DNA from: Litomosoides sigmodontis
Lineage: Eukaryota; Nematoda; Chromadorea; Rhabditida; Onchocercidae
Direction of reading: 5' to 3'
Length of the DNA: 64,000 bases
Assembly (NCBI GenBank): GCA_963070105.1
Contig: OY718804.1
Span: 6,967,317-7,031,316, forward strand
The notes beneath the pieces are model-generated. The model had not been told where the DNA came from. It worked only from the letters and a program-made list of their open reading frames with translations, and ran no database searches. Positions 52,801 through 64,000 of the stretch are shown piece by piece (positions within the stretch are counted from its first letter, which is position 1; every line of letters begins with the position of its first letter). The translations under genes were made by a program, and so were the position numbers.

Positions 52801-55800
52801 AAACTAAATTTAGGACTAACTTCATCTTTAAAGATATAATTGGAACTTCTCTTCACATTGCAGTCAACAAAATACTGTTTTCATCAGAAATTAATTTCCG
52901 AGAATCAAAGTTACAATTCTTATGAATAAAGTATAAGAACATACACTAAATGTCAAGCAGTTCAAAGTTAGCTCAAAGACCGTCAAGCTGCGCAAAAATA
53001 GAGTACTGTCTGACATCGAGTGCGGCCTATAAAACTGCAAAATTTATTAAAAAAGAAAAAACAAGCTGCATAAAATATAAGAATATACACTAAATGAAGA
53101 ATGTCATAATATTTTCAGTTAAAAACATGACATCAGTATAACAACTTACAAGAAATAAGTATATTGGTCATAGTGTTTTATAACGTGATTTCAGAAAATT
53201 AGGAAATATAAACCTCAAATTAATCCACAAGATTCTAAAAAAAAAAGTACCATCTATAGTATTTTTTCATACTTCTACCAGCTGCAGTAAAGTGTAAACG
53301 CAATATTTTTGGAATGAATTTCATCATAGCAAGATTGAATAAGTGAACCACTCGTTCCTTCCGATAATGATCGAACATAACATGAATTTCTACTTCTTCC
53401 ACATACAGAAATGCAAATTTTTAATATGTTTTTCTAAGATGAATTTTATAAAAAACCGGAAACGATATTCCGTGATATATGTGAATTTCAAATGAAAGCT
53501 CAATCGTTATACATTTTGACTACTTCTGAAGCAGTGAAACATGTCGTTACAATAAAATCGTTCGTTGAAACTGTGAAGTCTCGGGCACGAATTAGTAAGC
53601 ATCCTGACAGGGAAGCCTTCACAAATGCTACATCGCATTTCATTCAATATTCACGTAGAAAATGAATAAAATTGCTTTTTCATACTTCCCTGTCTTTTCG
53701 CAGACACACAGCAAAATCAAAGAAAAAATCACAATCAAATTCTTTTTTAAAGACGGGTTTTTCTTTAAACGAAAGGATTAAAGAAAACAAATTGTATCAC
53801 ATCCACCGTCATAAGCGTTGCAGGAACCTGCGGTACCATAAGCTACCTAAGTTTCCATCATGTAATACCTACAAGTTGCTAAAGAAAAATAACCCAAATT
53901 AAAACACCACACCATTCCTTGACCAATCGCTTTGTAGGAACTAGGTTCTAAAACCTGCACAACGCTTCCGTATGATGTTCGATTTGGTTTTATATTTACG
54001 CAGATTTCTTTTGGAAGTCCGATACCAAACTTCTTTTTCGATATTCCCATATTCAAAAAGTTCCGTTCATACTGAAAAAATGAAGACAATTTAGCCAATT
54101 ATTCCTACATGTTCTTTACTTTCATTTAACCTGTAATACAGAATGCTCCTTCGTAGAATTTTTGTCTCTTCAAAATCAAAATGAAAGTATAGAATATGAT
54201 CAATAATATCTTACCGATCCAGTGTTATAGATCAGATATCTCTGATCGTCTCTCATCAATCAAATTATCTTATCAGAAGCCAGTGTCAATACAAAACACC
54301 AATTAATTTTTGTACAAACGTAGTACGTGCGTTAAAATCCAAGATTAAATATTACCAAAGCAGGAGGTAGATTTAAAACAACTGTATTGGCTACAAGCAC
54401 GGCCAATGGAACACGAAATTTTTCAGGTCTGCATCGCTTAACCGGAACTAGAAACACTTGCAAAATATTACAAAGAGTTATGGTTATGGTAATATATTTC
54501 ATGCTATGAAAACTAATAACAGTTAGAAAACAACGTCCTATCCCTTTTCACCTTCATCTTCTTAAACTCCCTTTATCGTTCTCAAACGCAGTTGCACATA
54601 AAGTGATTCAGATGAACTATCTAAAAAAAAAATCAATAATTTTAGCAAAAGTTCCCTAAAATATAGAAACGAAATTACTTTGAAATCCTGTACTTTTACT
54701 AGAGCAGCTCCGCAAATCACGTTCTTCGTATTGCAAAATTGAATAAGCGAAAGATAGAGCAGCGTATTCAAGGCATACTTTCTTTGTAGAGGGCTTCACG
54801 GAAATCCAAGCCTGATGACCGTTTTCTTCTGCCTGGACAGACCCATCATATTAAAATATATAAAATTGCACCTTCAATTTCAAACTCAATTAACTTAACG
54901 GGAGAAAATTTTCAACACCTGATTTAAATCAGTGAAGGCTGAATGTGTACAGGACGTGGGTGACGACGATGCAACTAGATTGGAGAGCGAATGAAGATCA
55001 TTATAATCATTATGAGTAAGATCTTGCACCTTATCTTGCTTTACGTCCTCATTGTTTCTTGATTCGCTGCAAAAAAATATTCTCGAAATGGGCTGAATTC
55101 AATGACTGAAAGCAGCATAACTGAATCTAAAAAGGTTGCCGGAAAAATATAGGGGCGAAACTGTAATCCTACGACTACTTTATTCCTAACATTAAATGAA
55201 AAAGTGGACAAGAACTAATTAGATCCTTCATAAAGTGAATCTGAATTTAACTTGGCGAAAATCGCTAGTGCAGCACATATGAATACATGAAAAATGTTTT
55301 ATGTGAGGAAGAGAAGGTAATATGCATCTTGTAGACAAGAAGAAAATATTTTTATAAAAGTAATTAAAAATTAAGATTTTAATGTCCTGTAAAAATTTAC
55401 CTCAAATCTGGATCGATATCAAAACCAAACTGTGAGAAAAATTGCTCGAAAAATATCTGGTCATACTTAATTATATGCAATACCTACAAAAGCGCATCTT
55501 TACTGCAGAAAGTATACTTCTCATAAGCAGAATTTTCCCGAAGAAATAAAATTTTGTTAAATTACCAATCGTTTTAAAGAGCTGATAGATGTCAGATAAA
55601 CTAAAGTACGGACGTCACAATTAAGCCATGTAAAATCTTCCAGATTTTTCAGCTTTGAAAACAGTTCCTTTAAATTCCATTTTTTAAGCGGACCCTATAA
55701 AGGTATAATTAACGACAATAGTTAAATTAAATGACAATAAAGGTTTGCAGTTCCAGTTGAAGTTTGTGGACATAGTTTACCGCCAAAATCACATTGTCAA

Positions 55801-57255
55801 CTGTAGAATTTCTTTTTTCCTATCTAAAAGTACCACTGAGATCTAGATGAACCAATATTAAAACAAGAATCATTTCAAAGCGAGATTATATATTACGGTT
55901 TTCGATTAAAGGTTTAAACTAAATTATCGACGAAAAAGTAAGCAAAACAGCAAACAAAATATTGCTTACTAACCTTTGGTACCATAGTTCCAAGATTTAA
56001 AAGCGTAAGATGCTCTGCACGAGCCATAGCCACATCAAAAACTGTTTTTTCGCGCAGTATACCACACCAACTTCGTAGTGCTACTAAATCTTTCATATCG
56101 AATAATATCTGACGCATAAATGAGTCAAACTGTTTTCGTGCCGTAGAAGTTTCACCCCATCGACAATTGTAACATAACATTAGCTGTAAAAAGTGATCTA
56201 ATTCCAGATTTCTTATTAATTTCAAAATAGTTATTCGCCCCTTAACTTTATCATTATTTATAACTCAAATACCTTCTCGACATTCAGTGGCCCAAGATCA
56301 GTTAGTGAGTAAGTGTTAGCATTAGCCCAATGCAGAAATGATATAATACGTATGAAAGCGAATCCGAAATCATTTTCCTCTGCATCACTATAATTGGTCC
56401 ATAAAAACCGAATTTCACGAAAATAACTCTGAAAATATGCGTCTATAAAACTTCTAGCATTAAAAAACATTGCCAGCTCGAGTTTTGTTTATTAAATCAC
56501 ACCATCAAAATCATCGGTCATTACCTTCTCAGTACAAACATCTACAAGTAAAAACATACTGGAACAGATATTTCACGAGCAATATCCAACATTTGGAGAC
56601 CACCATTTTTACCTCGTCGCTGTAATTCGTTACCTAAAAGGAAAAAACCAAAATTACAAAAAATTTAGAATAAATGGATCTAAAAAACTGCTAAAGATGT
56701 AAAACATACGTATAGAGAGGTAGAGATTCATATTTTTCAGTGCTTGTAACTTTCCAAGAGGTCGTAATAAATCGAATCCTATATATTCATATAATTCCCA
56801 TGGAACGAACAAATCATCCGAGCTGACTGAATTAGTAAAATTGTCGGGTTATAAAAAGCAAATGTTGAGAAAATAGAGAAGTTTCTGAAGAACGACGCAA
56901 ACATTTAATAGGCAAATAGAGATCTTTTGTTGTTTTTATTTTTGATTTGCAATTTATTTTTAAACAATTCCTTAAAATTTAAGTAGGATAATAGGAAGCT
57001 TCGCAAGAATACTGAAAAATCTTTAGTCTCTCTTTTCTTTTCCATCCTCCTCTAACTTAGTGCATATATCCACATCTCATTCAAATATTGCAAACTTTAG
57101 GACTAAAATTTTAGCATACCAAACATACCCGTTGTACTGCAACACGGTAGTTCATTTGAGCGTTGAAGCAATTTCTTCTCTTTCTCTTGAGCAGAGCACG
57201 GTTCAAGTGATTCCTCTCCTCTTCCTTGTGCAAAATGTATTAACTCGTTATCCAT
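49882..57255 (-). CDS. Unrecognised 862-residue protein, 20 exons, LRR-like spacing
   Basis: Exons: 57255-57129, 56826-56710, 56633-56560, 56428-56273, 56183-55974, 55694-55566, 55483-55401, 55066-54919, 54832-54700, 54447-54356, 54071-53894, 53395-53273, 53009-52945, 52792-52620, 52495-52407, 52222-52008, 51090-50997, 50880-50780, 50573-50375, 49964-49882. Every junction keeps phase; 863 codons including the stop. The N-terminal region has an F-box-like position (FVPWELYEYIGFDLLRPLG), without a confident match. Leu-rich segments recall degenerate LRRs (NVEKLMLCYNC, AEHLTLLNLGTMVPK, LFLRSLTVFELTLN, ELEEVYITLCGLP, HLETLGIVCS). Near the C-terminus are an acidic Ser-rich linker (NTSDSESEGSES) and basic clusters (ISRRKRRSTNRS, RRTAKKHK) that could be nuclear signals. 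No signal peptide. Least certain joins are exons 11-13 and 18-19. It is divergent from NAA80. A substrate-adaptor role is only a guess. Confidence 0.7.
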
Positions 57256-57859
57256 GATTCCTTTGAAATATTCTGAACAATGCTGAAATTTCTGGAGTAA
57301 AGGACCAAAATAACACCGTTTCAGATAATTCTACAACGAAAATGTAGATGTTTTACAAAAATATCGAAATTGCCAACGACCATTTTTGCTGCCTCCAAAT
57401 GAAATTTTGGTTGACACAAACCTGAAAATTAGCATTTTTAAGGGATGGTTCTCTAAGGAAAGCAATCTCGGCCCTGCTCTCGTATCACATAATGTTATCT
57501 CTTACTTTCGTTAACCTCAATTACAACCTACTACTCACTACCTTCACAATATCAGGTACAAAACTAGCAGTTAAGAAGTTCAGATATGCATGACCTTGTA
57601 GCGTACAAAGTTCGCCGAAACCACAAATGGAAAGAATTGGTATTTTGCGGGCGGCTAACTGGTGTGCCGAATTTCGTGAGCAGAGAGTGTGAGGTTGTTC
57701 GTGTAATGTTCGGTTGTGGGTTGGTGCGTTGCTGGGTTTTGATGGGATAGAAAAAGCAAGTCAATAGATTTTTGGTACCTTGACGTGAACGCTGAGGACC
57801 GCGGTGGAATTTGAAACTTGTACTTTATTTCCAATGTTTGGAGTAGTTCGGTGCCGTAA
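57256..57859. promoter_or_regulatory. Divergent promoter region, 862-aa gene / NAA80
   Basis: 604 bases lie between the two start codons. Antisense ORFs at 57564-57924 are shadows with no family features. No known element was identified. Confidence 0.45.
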
Positions 57860-59155
57860 ATGTTTAGCGGACAGTATGTTCTTGTGCCATTAACGGAGCG
57901 AAAAGATCTGTGTTTGGAATGCATCGAATTATTAAATCAGGTTAGTCTATCTAGATTTCCGTACAATTTTTTTACTGCACTTTGTCGTCATCAAAATTTA
58001 GACCGAAACCTATATCAGGAATGGCCGCGAAGCATCGGTGCACGTGAGAATACTCTACGTAAATCGCTTAATTCAAGACCTCCCATGTCATTCGTTTTGG
58101 TGGACAGGAATACGAAGAAGTTGGTGGGTCATGCAAGGTTATGTCCAATTCCAGCCATATCTCATAGTTGTTGGATCGAATCTGTTATTATTAATAGCAA
58201 TTTAAGAGGTAAAGGTTTGGGATGGTGGCTAATGGCAAAGCTGGAAGATGAAGCCAGAAAGTTTGGTTTCAGAAAGGTAAGCCGTACTCTTGGTCTTTCT
58301 AAGCCTTAGGAATTACACTACGAAGAAACCGAAGAGTAGTTCTGCTGTAGTTTTTCTAGCAGCAGTTGTAGCGTTGCAAGAAGATATTACCGATATCTTC
58401 GATAGGAAATTTGTACGAAGTCGTGAATTAATGCTTTAAATTTCTTTCAGGCCTACTTGTCCAGTAAAAATGAACAAGGGTTTTATGCAAAATGTGGTTA
58501 TTCAATTTGTGAACCAGTGCTTAATGCTGGTGCTAATACGTCGCTCCTTGAAAAATTCGATTTGGGAAAGTTTTTTACGTCGGCGGCATTTGGTGGATCC
58601 ATTAATGTTTGTTGAGCGTTTTTAATTTAAATTCAAATCTTTGCTCTAAGATTATTTCTCAGAAAAATTTTCGTCAGATTTGTTTAATTTTTGATGATTA
58701 GTTTTCTGTATTGCAGCTTATCCTGTTGCTTTAAATGCATAAGGTAAAACCCTTAGTGTTTCAAATGCGTAATTACATAATTTTGAAATGTGCGATTAGG
58801 TCTGAAAATACAAAATGCAAATCTAAATTGAACGTTTGGCCGCGAATCATTCTCGAAAATTTGCAGTCTTAATAATTGGATATAATTACCGCCTTATGAT
58901 TAACTCATTATAGATTTTATAAAATTATGTACCATTCCGGTAAGAATTTTATTTTTGCAGGACCGAATCACTCAGACTAATTCATCAAATTTCTCCAGTA
59001 CTTCATGTACATCTACTACTTCATCTGAAAAAAGCTTACCACTTCCACCTCCAGCTCCTCCTCCTCCTCCTGGTCCAACATCAGCGTTATTACCATCCGA
59101 TGAAATTTTAAAATCCGGCGGTAAAAAAATTGATTATATGTTTAAAATGCTTTAA
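57860..59155 (+). CDS. N-alpha-acetyltransferase 80 (actin N-terminal acetyltransferase), 229 aa
   Basis: Four exons: 57860-57940, 58019-58276, 58451-58606, 58961-59155; all phase 0, 230 codons including the stop. NAA80 acetylates the processed acidic N-terminus of actin in the cytosol. The GNAT fold begins VLVPLTERKDL and continues LLNQEWPRSIGAR, VDRNTKKLVGHARLCPI, and the acetyl-CoA loop IINSNLRGKGLGWWLMAKLE. FGFRKAYLSSKNEQGFYAKC carries the final Tyr-containing motif. The last exon encodes the family's polyproline insert (LPLPPPAPPPPPGPTSALLP), which recruits profilin in the human enzyme, and ends GKKIDYMFKML. The first intron (78 bases) is a multiple of three with no in-frame stop, so retention would insert 26 residues into LLNQ|EWPRS; family alignment says it is spliced out. 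Confidence 0.93.
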
Positions 59156-59828
59156 AATTTTAACTGCTTTCATGAAATGCTCAATAAGTTATGATCCTAT
59201 ACATCCATCTTTTACATTAAATTTGCGTTTGTTTAACCACTTGTACTCTCAATATTTCATTGACTGACCGATAAATTGACTGCGTTTGTTTTAATTTCTT
59301 CTTTTAGCATTGCAAGCTGTTTTTCGACTGTACTGAATTACTGTAGAAGTATTACTTTTTGCTCTCTGTGATTTTTCGAGCTAGCAACACTTGAAATAAT
59401 GGATAGTGGAGGTAACTATGCTTAATTTATTTCAAAATGAGAAATTGGTAAACATTTAACTGAAAGGATCTCTTGCTGTATAAGAAGCTTAGAGATGCCT
59501 AAACTGTTCAGTTGTTTTTATCTATGTCCAGTTAATATCATTTTGAAATTTTATACGAATTTATTTCACTAATATGGGATAACTCGCAACTCTGCAAGCT
59601 GCGGAAAGCACCTTTTGAACTTTTGACCAAATAAAATGTTTCTTTTGTTTTGATTATTGCTATAATCCACTCATTTTATCTTAATGTTTTAAAGGTTTTA
59701 CGTATGCACGATAGTAAGCGATAAATTTTAAAGGAAACATTTTTTTAAGATGGCTTACTCTATCATTACATCTGTCAGTCTATTATAAAATAACCTTCCT
59801 CAAGACTAGGCAGAGCGTAGCTAGATGA

Positions 59829-59993
59829 AGAGGCATACTCTGTGCGATATGGAGATGTAGAAGAGGAAAAGCTGGCACAACGAACCTGGTCTGTCAATTT
59901 GAGGCCTGGAGTCTTTAAGCGAAAGCAAGTGGGCTTAAAGACCCTAGCATATATTAGAAAACAGCAATTTCGCGGATATAATTAAATCAGGGA
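59829..59993 (+). other. Orphan coding-like segment, 54 codons
   Basis: An open frame from just after a TAG to a TAA encodes a composition typical of real protein (LDEEAYSVRYGDVEEEKLAQ, RTWSVNLRPGVFKRKQVGL). It is visibly richer in G+C than its AT-rich surroundings and is preceded by AG-ended acceptor-like sequence (GCGTAG). A perfect 10-bp inverted repeat (59911-59920 with 59933-59942, 12-base loop) lies inside it. No start codon or family is recognised. It may be an unlinked exon, a gene remnant or a small RNA locus. Confidence 0.35.
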
Positions 59994-62231
59994 GTAATAC
60001 AAATATGGTCGCTATCCCATCATCGAAAGTGACTTCAAAATTACTTTTGCATTCGTGCTGCGCCTCAGCATCATTTTGTCTTTTAATTTTGAAGTACTAT
60101 CAACATGATAATACTCATGTATTTATGCTTTCTCTCTGACAGAAGTCATTTTTTCAACCCTTTCATGTACGTGACGAAGTCAAGTAACAACTAATGAAAT
60201 AACGTCGTCAAATTAACTTATTTTGCAGGAAAAAGCAAAATGTGCGGTGCATTTTCTAACTAACCTAAATTCCCTCTCCTACGACATTTACTTTCTTCAT
60301 TTAGAAAAAAAACTTTTACTGTCAAAATATTATCTTTAACTCCTAACTCTTTATTTTGTAATTGCACTATGGTAATTATTATTAGATGAGAAATTTACAA
60401 GAACAATTTTTGTCGCCAAAAATCTTTTACTGCAGTCATGAATTGTGTTGGGCTTCAGGTTTTAGCAGAAAAGTAGCTTCGTACTTTAATCTAAACGTCA
60501 GTTCATTTTTTTGTGCATTTCATTTGGAAACGTTGATAACCTCGATTTTTTAGACTAAAGAATACTTTTTGCGTTCATTACATGAGGAGACAAATATCCC
60601 ATTTTTCAGCGCATCAAATAATTTACACATAAGTTATATTCCATTCATTTCTATTTTACTTGAACATTGCTTTAAATAGCGAACTCACTAAATTCTTTTG
60701 AATTCGCCAATTTCGATAAATTCTCGTTGAGTTCCACTTGTATAAGTTGCTCGAGCTATTCGCAATTAAATTGAGCCATATGAAAGTCAATTAAGGGCAC
60801 CGAAAAAGGCTGAAATCATTTCCTGACTTAGAGGGCAAAACCTGAATAGCTTCATTCTTTCCTTCAAAAGAAGGAAGAGAGGAAGGAATGCTTCTTCTTA
60901 TTCAACCAACTGCAATGTGTCTGGAGAAATTAAAACGAATTTTTCATCCTCACAGAGTAATAGTGATTTGTCATTTCACGAGAGATATTAGATAAAATAT
61001 TAAAATCAGTTTTTAACTCACTGACAGCGTTCGGTCGTAAATTGACTTTACAATTAGTGAATTAGAATGAATATGTCTTAATCGATGCTATGCATATTTT
61101 CATTTACGAACAGCTAGGGCTACTTTTTGTTTAAACTTCATTTATTTCTAAAATGGAAGGAAATTTCTTCAGAATGTATCGTCTACGATAGAATTTTCTA
61201 ATGATTAAATTTAAATAAAAGGAATAATTACACTGAGAAGATTCATTATTCATTCCCATCCCTTTTCATCTAACCAGAAGCGCAGTTGTTAATTAATTTC
61301 AAAAAAATTTACATTCATCTTTAACTGTGCGACATTTGCGCTGCATCCTTGCCACTTATTCGTTCAATAAAAGAGCCTATATAAATACTCATGAAAAACC
61401 TATGTTAAATGACTAACTCATCGCTGGCTCCAAACTCTCACAGTTTCTTTGCAAGCGATCTTGCATCTTTTTGCGCCACTGAAATAAAAAATTGTAAAGA
61501 TGGCAAAATTTCTTCATCATTCTCTCTGCCTCTCTCTCTTTCACTGAATCTCAAAGACAAATAGAATTCGTTGGTGCCGGAGAGCTTCAATTTTCGAACT
61601 TCAAGTGTCCTCCTTAATGAAATTCTCTGTGAAATGTTTTGCTCTGTCAAAATTTAATTTTCATCACAAAAAGCGATGAAATATTAGCAGTAAAAAAAAA
61701 GTTCCATGTTTTACTTATGTATATTTAGCTAAAATTAGGCAATGCTAGCAACTTGATTCGAATTGAATTTGTTTGAGCTGCCCGCTTTTGAGTGCTACAC
61801 AAACGATCAGTGATTTTATGGCTTACACGAAAAAACAACAGCTAGCAAGGAATCCTCCTACGGTCAAAGATGTGATTTTCAACTGGCCCGATCTGGCCTG
61901 AAACAGATTTACGTAAGAATTTTGGAGAATTAGGGAATATTTATAAATAAGTGAAATTATGAATTTATTGACTGTGATAAGAGGAACCGCACAATGCAAG
62001 GTGATCGGATTGCGGAGGATTTTAAAACTGAAGCAATGAATTCATTAATTGCAAAAACTTAGCTTCACACTGGCTGTCAAGAATGTCAGCTAACTTCCGA
62101 GTCCGAGGAAATATAAATGACTTTGGGAGATGAAAATTTCCTCATCAATCATAGAATGAATTTGAGCTGAAAAATGAAAAAGCGAAACAAAAGCATAAAA
62201 TAAAAAAGAGGAATGAAGTAAGTCTTCGAGG

Positions 62232-62271
62232 CTTTGGCTGAAACTAAGCCAAAGAGCCAATCACTCTTTGG
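62232..62271. other. Overlapping alternative hairpins
   Basis: CTTTGGCT (62232-62239) pairs with AGCCAAAG (62247-62254). The overlapping CCAAAGAG (62249-62256) pairs with CTCTTTGG (62264-62271). Both stems are perfect 8 bp with 7-base loops and are mutually exclusive. Confidence 0.4.
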
Positions 62272-63023
62272 AATCTAAGTGGACAAGCTTGTTTTCTTCT
62301 TTCGTTGCCTCAAAAGAATGACTTAAGATCAATTCATTCAATTTCAATCATTTTCGAAACAAATTATATGCTTGCCATCTCATGGCACTTATTCAGCCTA
62401 TCGTTTCAGGCTCCACTGCCTGAAGTGCCCGCCGTCTTATGCATACATCAATGTTTTAGTCAAAAGAACAGAAAAGCTATGCTACATTAATTATTTTTAA
62501 ATTAGTTAAAATGGTCCATTGCGCTACTTTCCACCAGCAATTCTTCATGAGCCTTACAAATTACATTTATTTGATTTCTTTATCGGTTTCTTGGCCAATG
62601 CAATTCATGGCCCAAGCGAGCAGGAGAATGCTGATTGTGCCATTTTCCACTTCTTAGATCTGTGGCGCAAACGGAATTGCCTAAATAAGCCGAGAAACAG
62701 TGCAGGAATCAAATGAAATCAAATTAAGGCTATACTTTCCCCTTCGATGTGCTTAATTTTCAAATGTAATTTTTTTTCTATCAATTTTAAGAGCTATCGG
62801 AGAAGGAAAAATTTAAATGATCCAATCGGTGTAAATTGTAGCTTTGGGTCTTCCAGAGCAAATTGAGCATCTGAGCGATGGCCATTCGCTCAAATCTCCC
62901 TCACTTCACTCCTCGTTCCAACGATTCCGCCCTCTCTACACACACTCTACGCTCGCGTGACTTTTTTCTTCGCCAAATTTGGCTTTTAATAGATTCGTTT
63001 TTTAACTGATATTTCAGCATGTG

Positions 63024-63883
63024 ATGAAAGGCGGCTTGCTGTTGGCATTTCAAGTTCTTTCTTCGCATGTTTTGCTTCCCTTTGGATATCCGTCCAAAAT
63101 ACCAATTAGTAAGTCTTTCCTTCACTTGCAACACTCCGAACAAGGATACTCCCAGTAAGTTTCTGTTTGAACAGAAATTATTGACGAATGAAAAAATGCT
63201 GCAAATTGTGATGACAGTTTTGTGGATGCTGTAAGCATAGGTGTCACGATGACCTGTGCATCAGTTGTAATGAGCAATGAGCTGAACGGATCAGAGAATC
63301 GGAATTTCGTTCTAGAAACTTACATTCAACCGGATGAGGAGGGCAAAGCTGTTGTACAAACAATACAAGAAGGTGGACTGATGCATAATGATAACAAAAA
63401 CAGCCCGTTCCAATTCTCAATTTCCAATCGTCAGTTGCAAACCGAGGAAATCGACACATGGAATTTGATGACCATCGGTGATTATAATCCTCCCTAAAAG
63501 CCTCCTGAAATCTGAAAGTTAAGTCTCATCGAAAATCTTGAAAATGAGCCGTGCGCTTATCACGACGGTTTCATTTGCAGTGTGCAACGATCTGAAAGTG
63601 GGTATGATGGTGATTATGTGCGGTAACATGGGTAGACCGCATGAGGCCTTCCTGGCGATGACTGAGAACATGGAGGTACCACTGGTCAGTTGGGACCTGG
63701 CACCAACACTTCCAGCTGAGGAAGCTCGTAATTTGTTAGTTTCCCTCTACTAAACCCTTCATTTCTGCCGCTGTCATCAAGCCAGAGTTCCCTCACTTCT
63801 AAAGCTGTGCAACGGGCACAGATTCTGCTCGGCACGATGCACAAGCAGATCATAGTGCTTTTATGAATGTCCTACAAAGATGA
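63024..63883 (+). CDS. Putative secreted receptor-ectodomain-like protein, 184 aa
   Basis: Exons 63024-63108, 63241-63477, 63581-63734 and 63805-63883 join in phase (185 codons including the stop). The first exon gives a signal-peptide-like start (MKGGLLLAFQVLSSHVLLPF). The middle resembles the first lobe of a ligand-binding amino-terminal domain of glutamate or ANF-type receptors: FVLETYIQPDEEGKAVVQ, then VCNDLKVGMMVIMCGNMG and LAMTENMEVPLVSWDLAP (the family pattern of a testable 'end-point' cysteine followed by an early-lobe strand). The last exon is weak and ends the frame after NVLQR, followed by AATAAA at 63898-63903. If real, the protein is a solitary truncated ectodomain without membrane or channel parts. 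Alternatively the gene continues past the window and this exon is wrong. Confidence 0.45.
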
Positions 63884-64000
63884 CAAATTTAAATTTCAAT
63901 AAAGAAAAATTAGACGTTTAGGGTCAAATCTTATTACAGTACAGTTAGTGACTACTGGAAGATTTCAGCAGTAAAGAAACTTTAAAAAAACGAATTAAAA

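Larger units (their letters stand above)
59156..63023. other. Gene-poor 3.9 kb
   Basis: Mostly AT-rich spacer. It holds an orphan coding-like segment at 59829-59993 and overlapping alternative hairpins at 62232-62271. The minus ORFs at 61438-61650 and 62901-63143 and the plus ORFs at 62305-62716 show no motif. No mobile element was recognised. Confidence 0.5.

Noticed and set aside
53672..53902. Basic plus-strand ORF
   Set aside because: Lies antisense to intron and exon of the 862-residue gene; low-complexity Lys/Ser composition and no splice support.
57564..57924. Two overlapping minus ORFs, one Thr/Ser/His-rich
   Set aside because: Antisense to the NAA80 first exon and promoter, with no recognisable domain.

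Overview
This window is nuclear DNA from a nematode, most likely a chromadorean worm. It is AT-rich and its genes are broken into many short exons. The evidence for a nematode is two transthyretin-like (TTR) secreted proteins, a mitochondrial EF-Tu with the nematode-type C-terminal extension, nematode-style pyrimidine-tract acceptors, and acceptor sites just before several start codons that look like spliced-leader trans-splice sites. Codon use and intron structure would suit a spirurid or filarial-type worm, but sequence alone does not fix the order. All exon joins below were made by hand from splice signals, reading phase and family similarity.

Layout, left to right. 18-697 (-) is a TTR-like secreted protein. 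2112-6405 (-) is retinol saturase. 7415-11163 (-) is HSP60, head to head with HSP10 at 12337-13182 (+). Their shared 1.2 kb promoter carries two perfect trimeric heat-shock elements. 14243-15366 (-) is an ACOT13-like thioesterase. 17055-19894 (-) is the ciliary IFT-B protein CLUAP1/IFT38 (DYF-3). 20584-23188 (-) is a divergent protein tyrosine phosphatase. 24018-24427 (-) holds exons of an unrecognised gene. 25246-27567 (+) is an unrecognised acidic/coiled-coil protein. 28835-32249 (-) is mitochondrial EF-Tu, head to head with DDRGK1/UFBP1 at 32736-34999 (+). 36134-38078 (-) is the splicing and exon-junction factor RNPS1. 42290-46323 (+) is a membrane-anchored LRR protein. 47181-47987 (-) is a second TTR-like gene, preceded 76 nt upstream on the same strand by an unrecognised small gene (48064-48566), an operon-like arrangement. 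49882-57255 (-) is a 20-exon, 862-residue orphan. It is divergent from the actin N-terminal acetyltransferase NAA80 at 57860-59155 (+). 63024-63883 (+) is a small gene resembling a receptor extracellular domain.

No mobile element, rRNA, tRNA or CRISPR was seen. A recurrent theme is mitochondrial proteostasis and translation (HSP60, HSP10, EF-Tu). The most unexpected signal is an 18-base sequence that occurs identically upstream of HSP10 and in the EF-Tu/DDRGK1 shared promoter. Further oddities are at least four candidate GC-AG introns, a TTR gene whose last intron has no usable donor, a phosphatase with altered catalytic loops, and several short open segments that look coding but belong to no recognisable gene.
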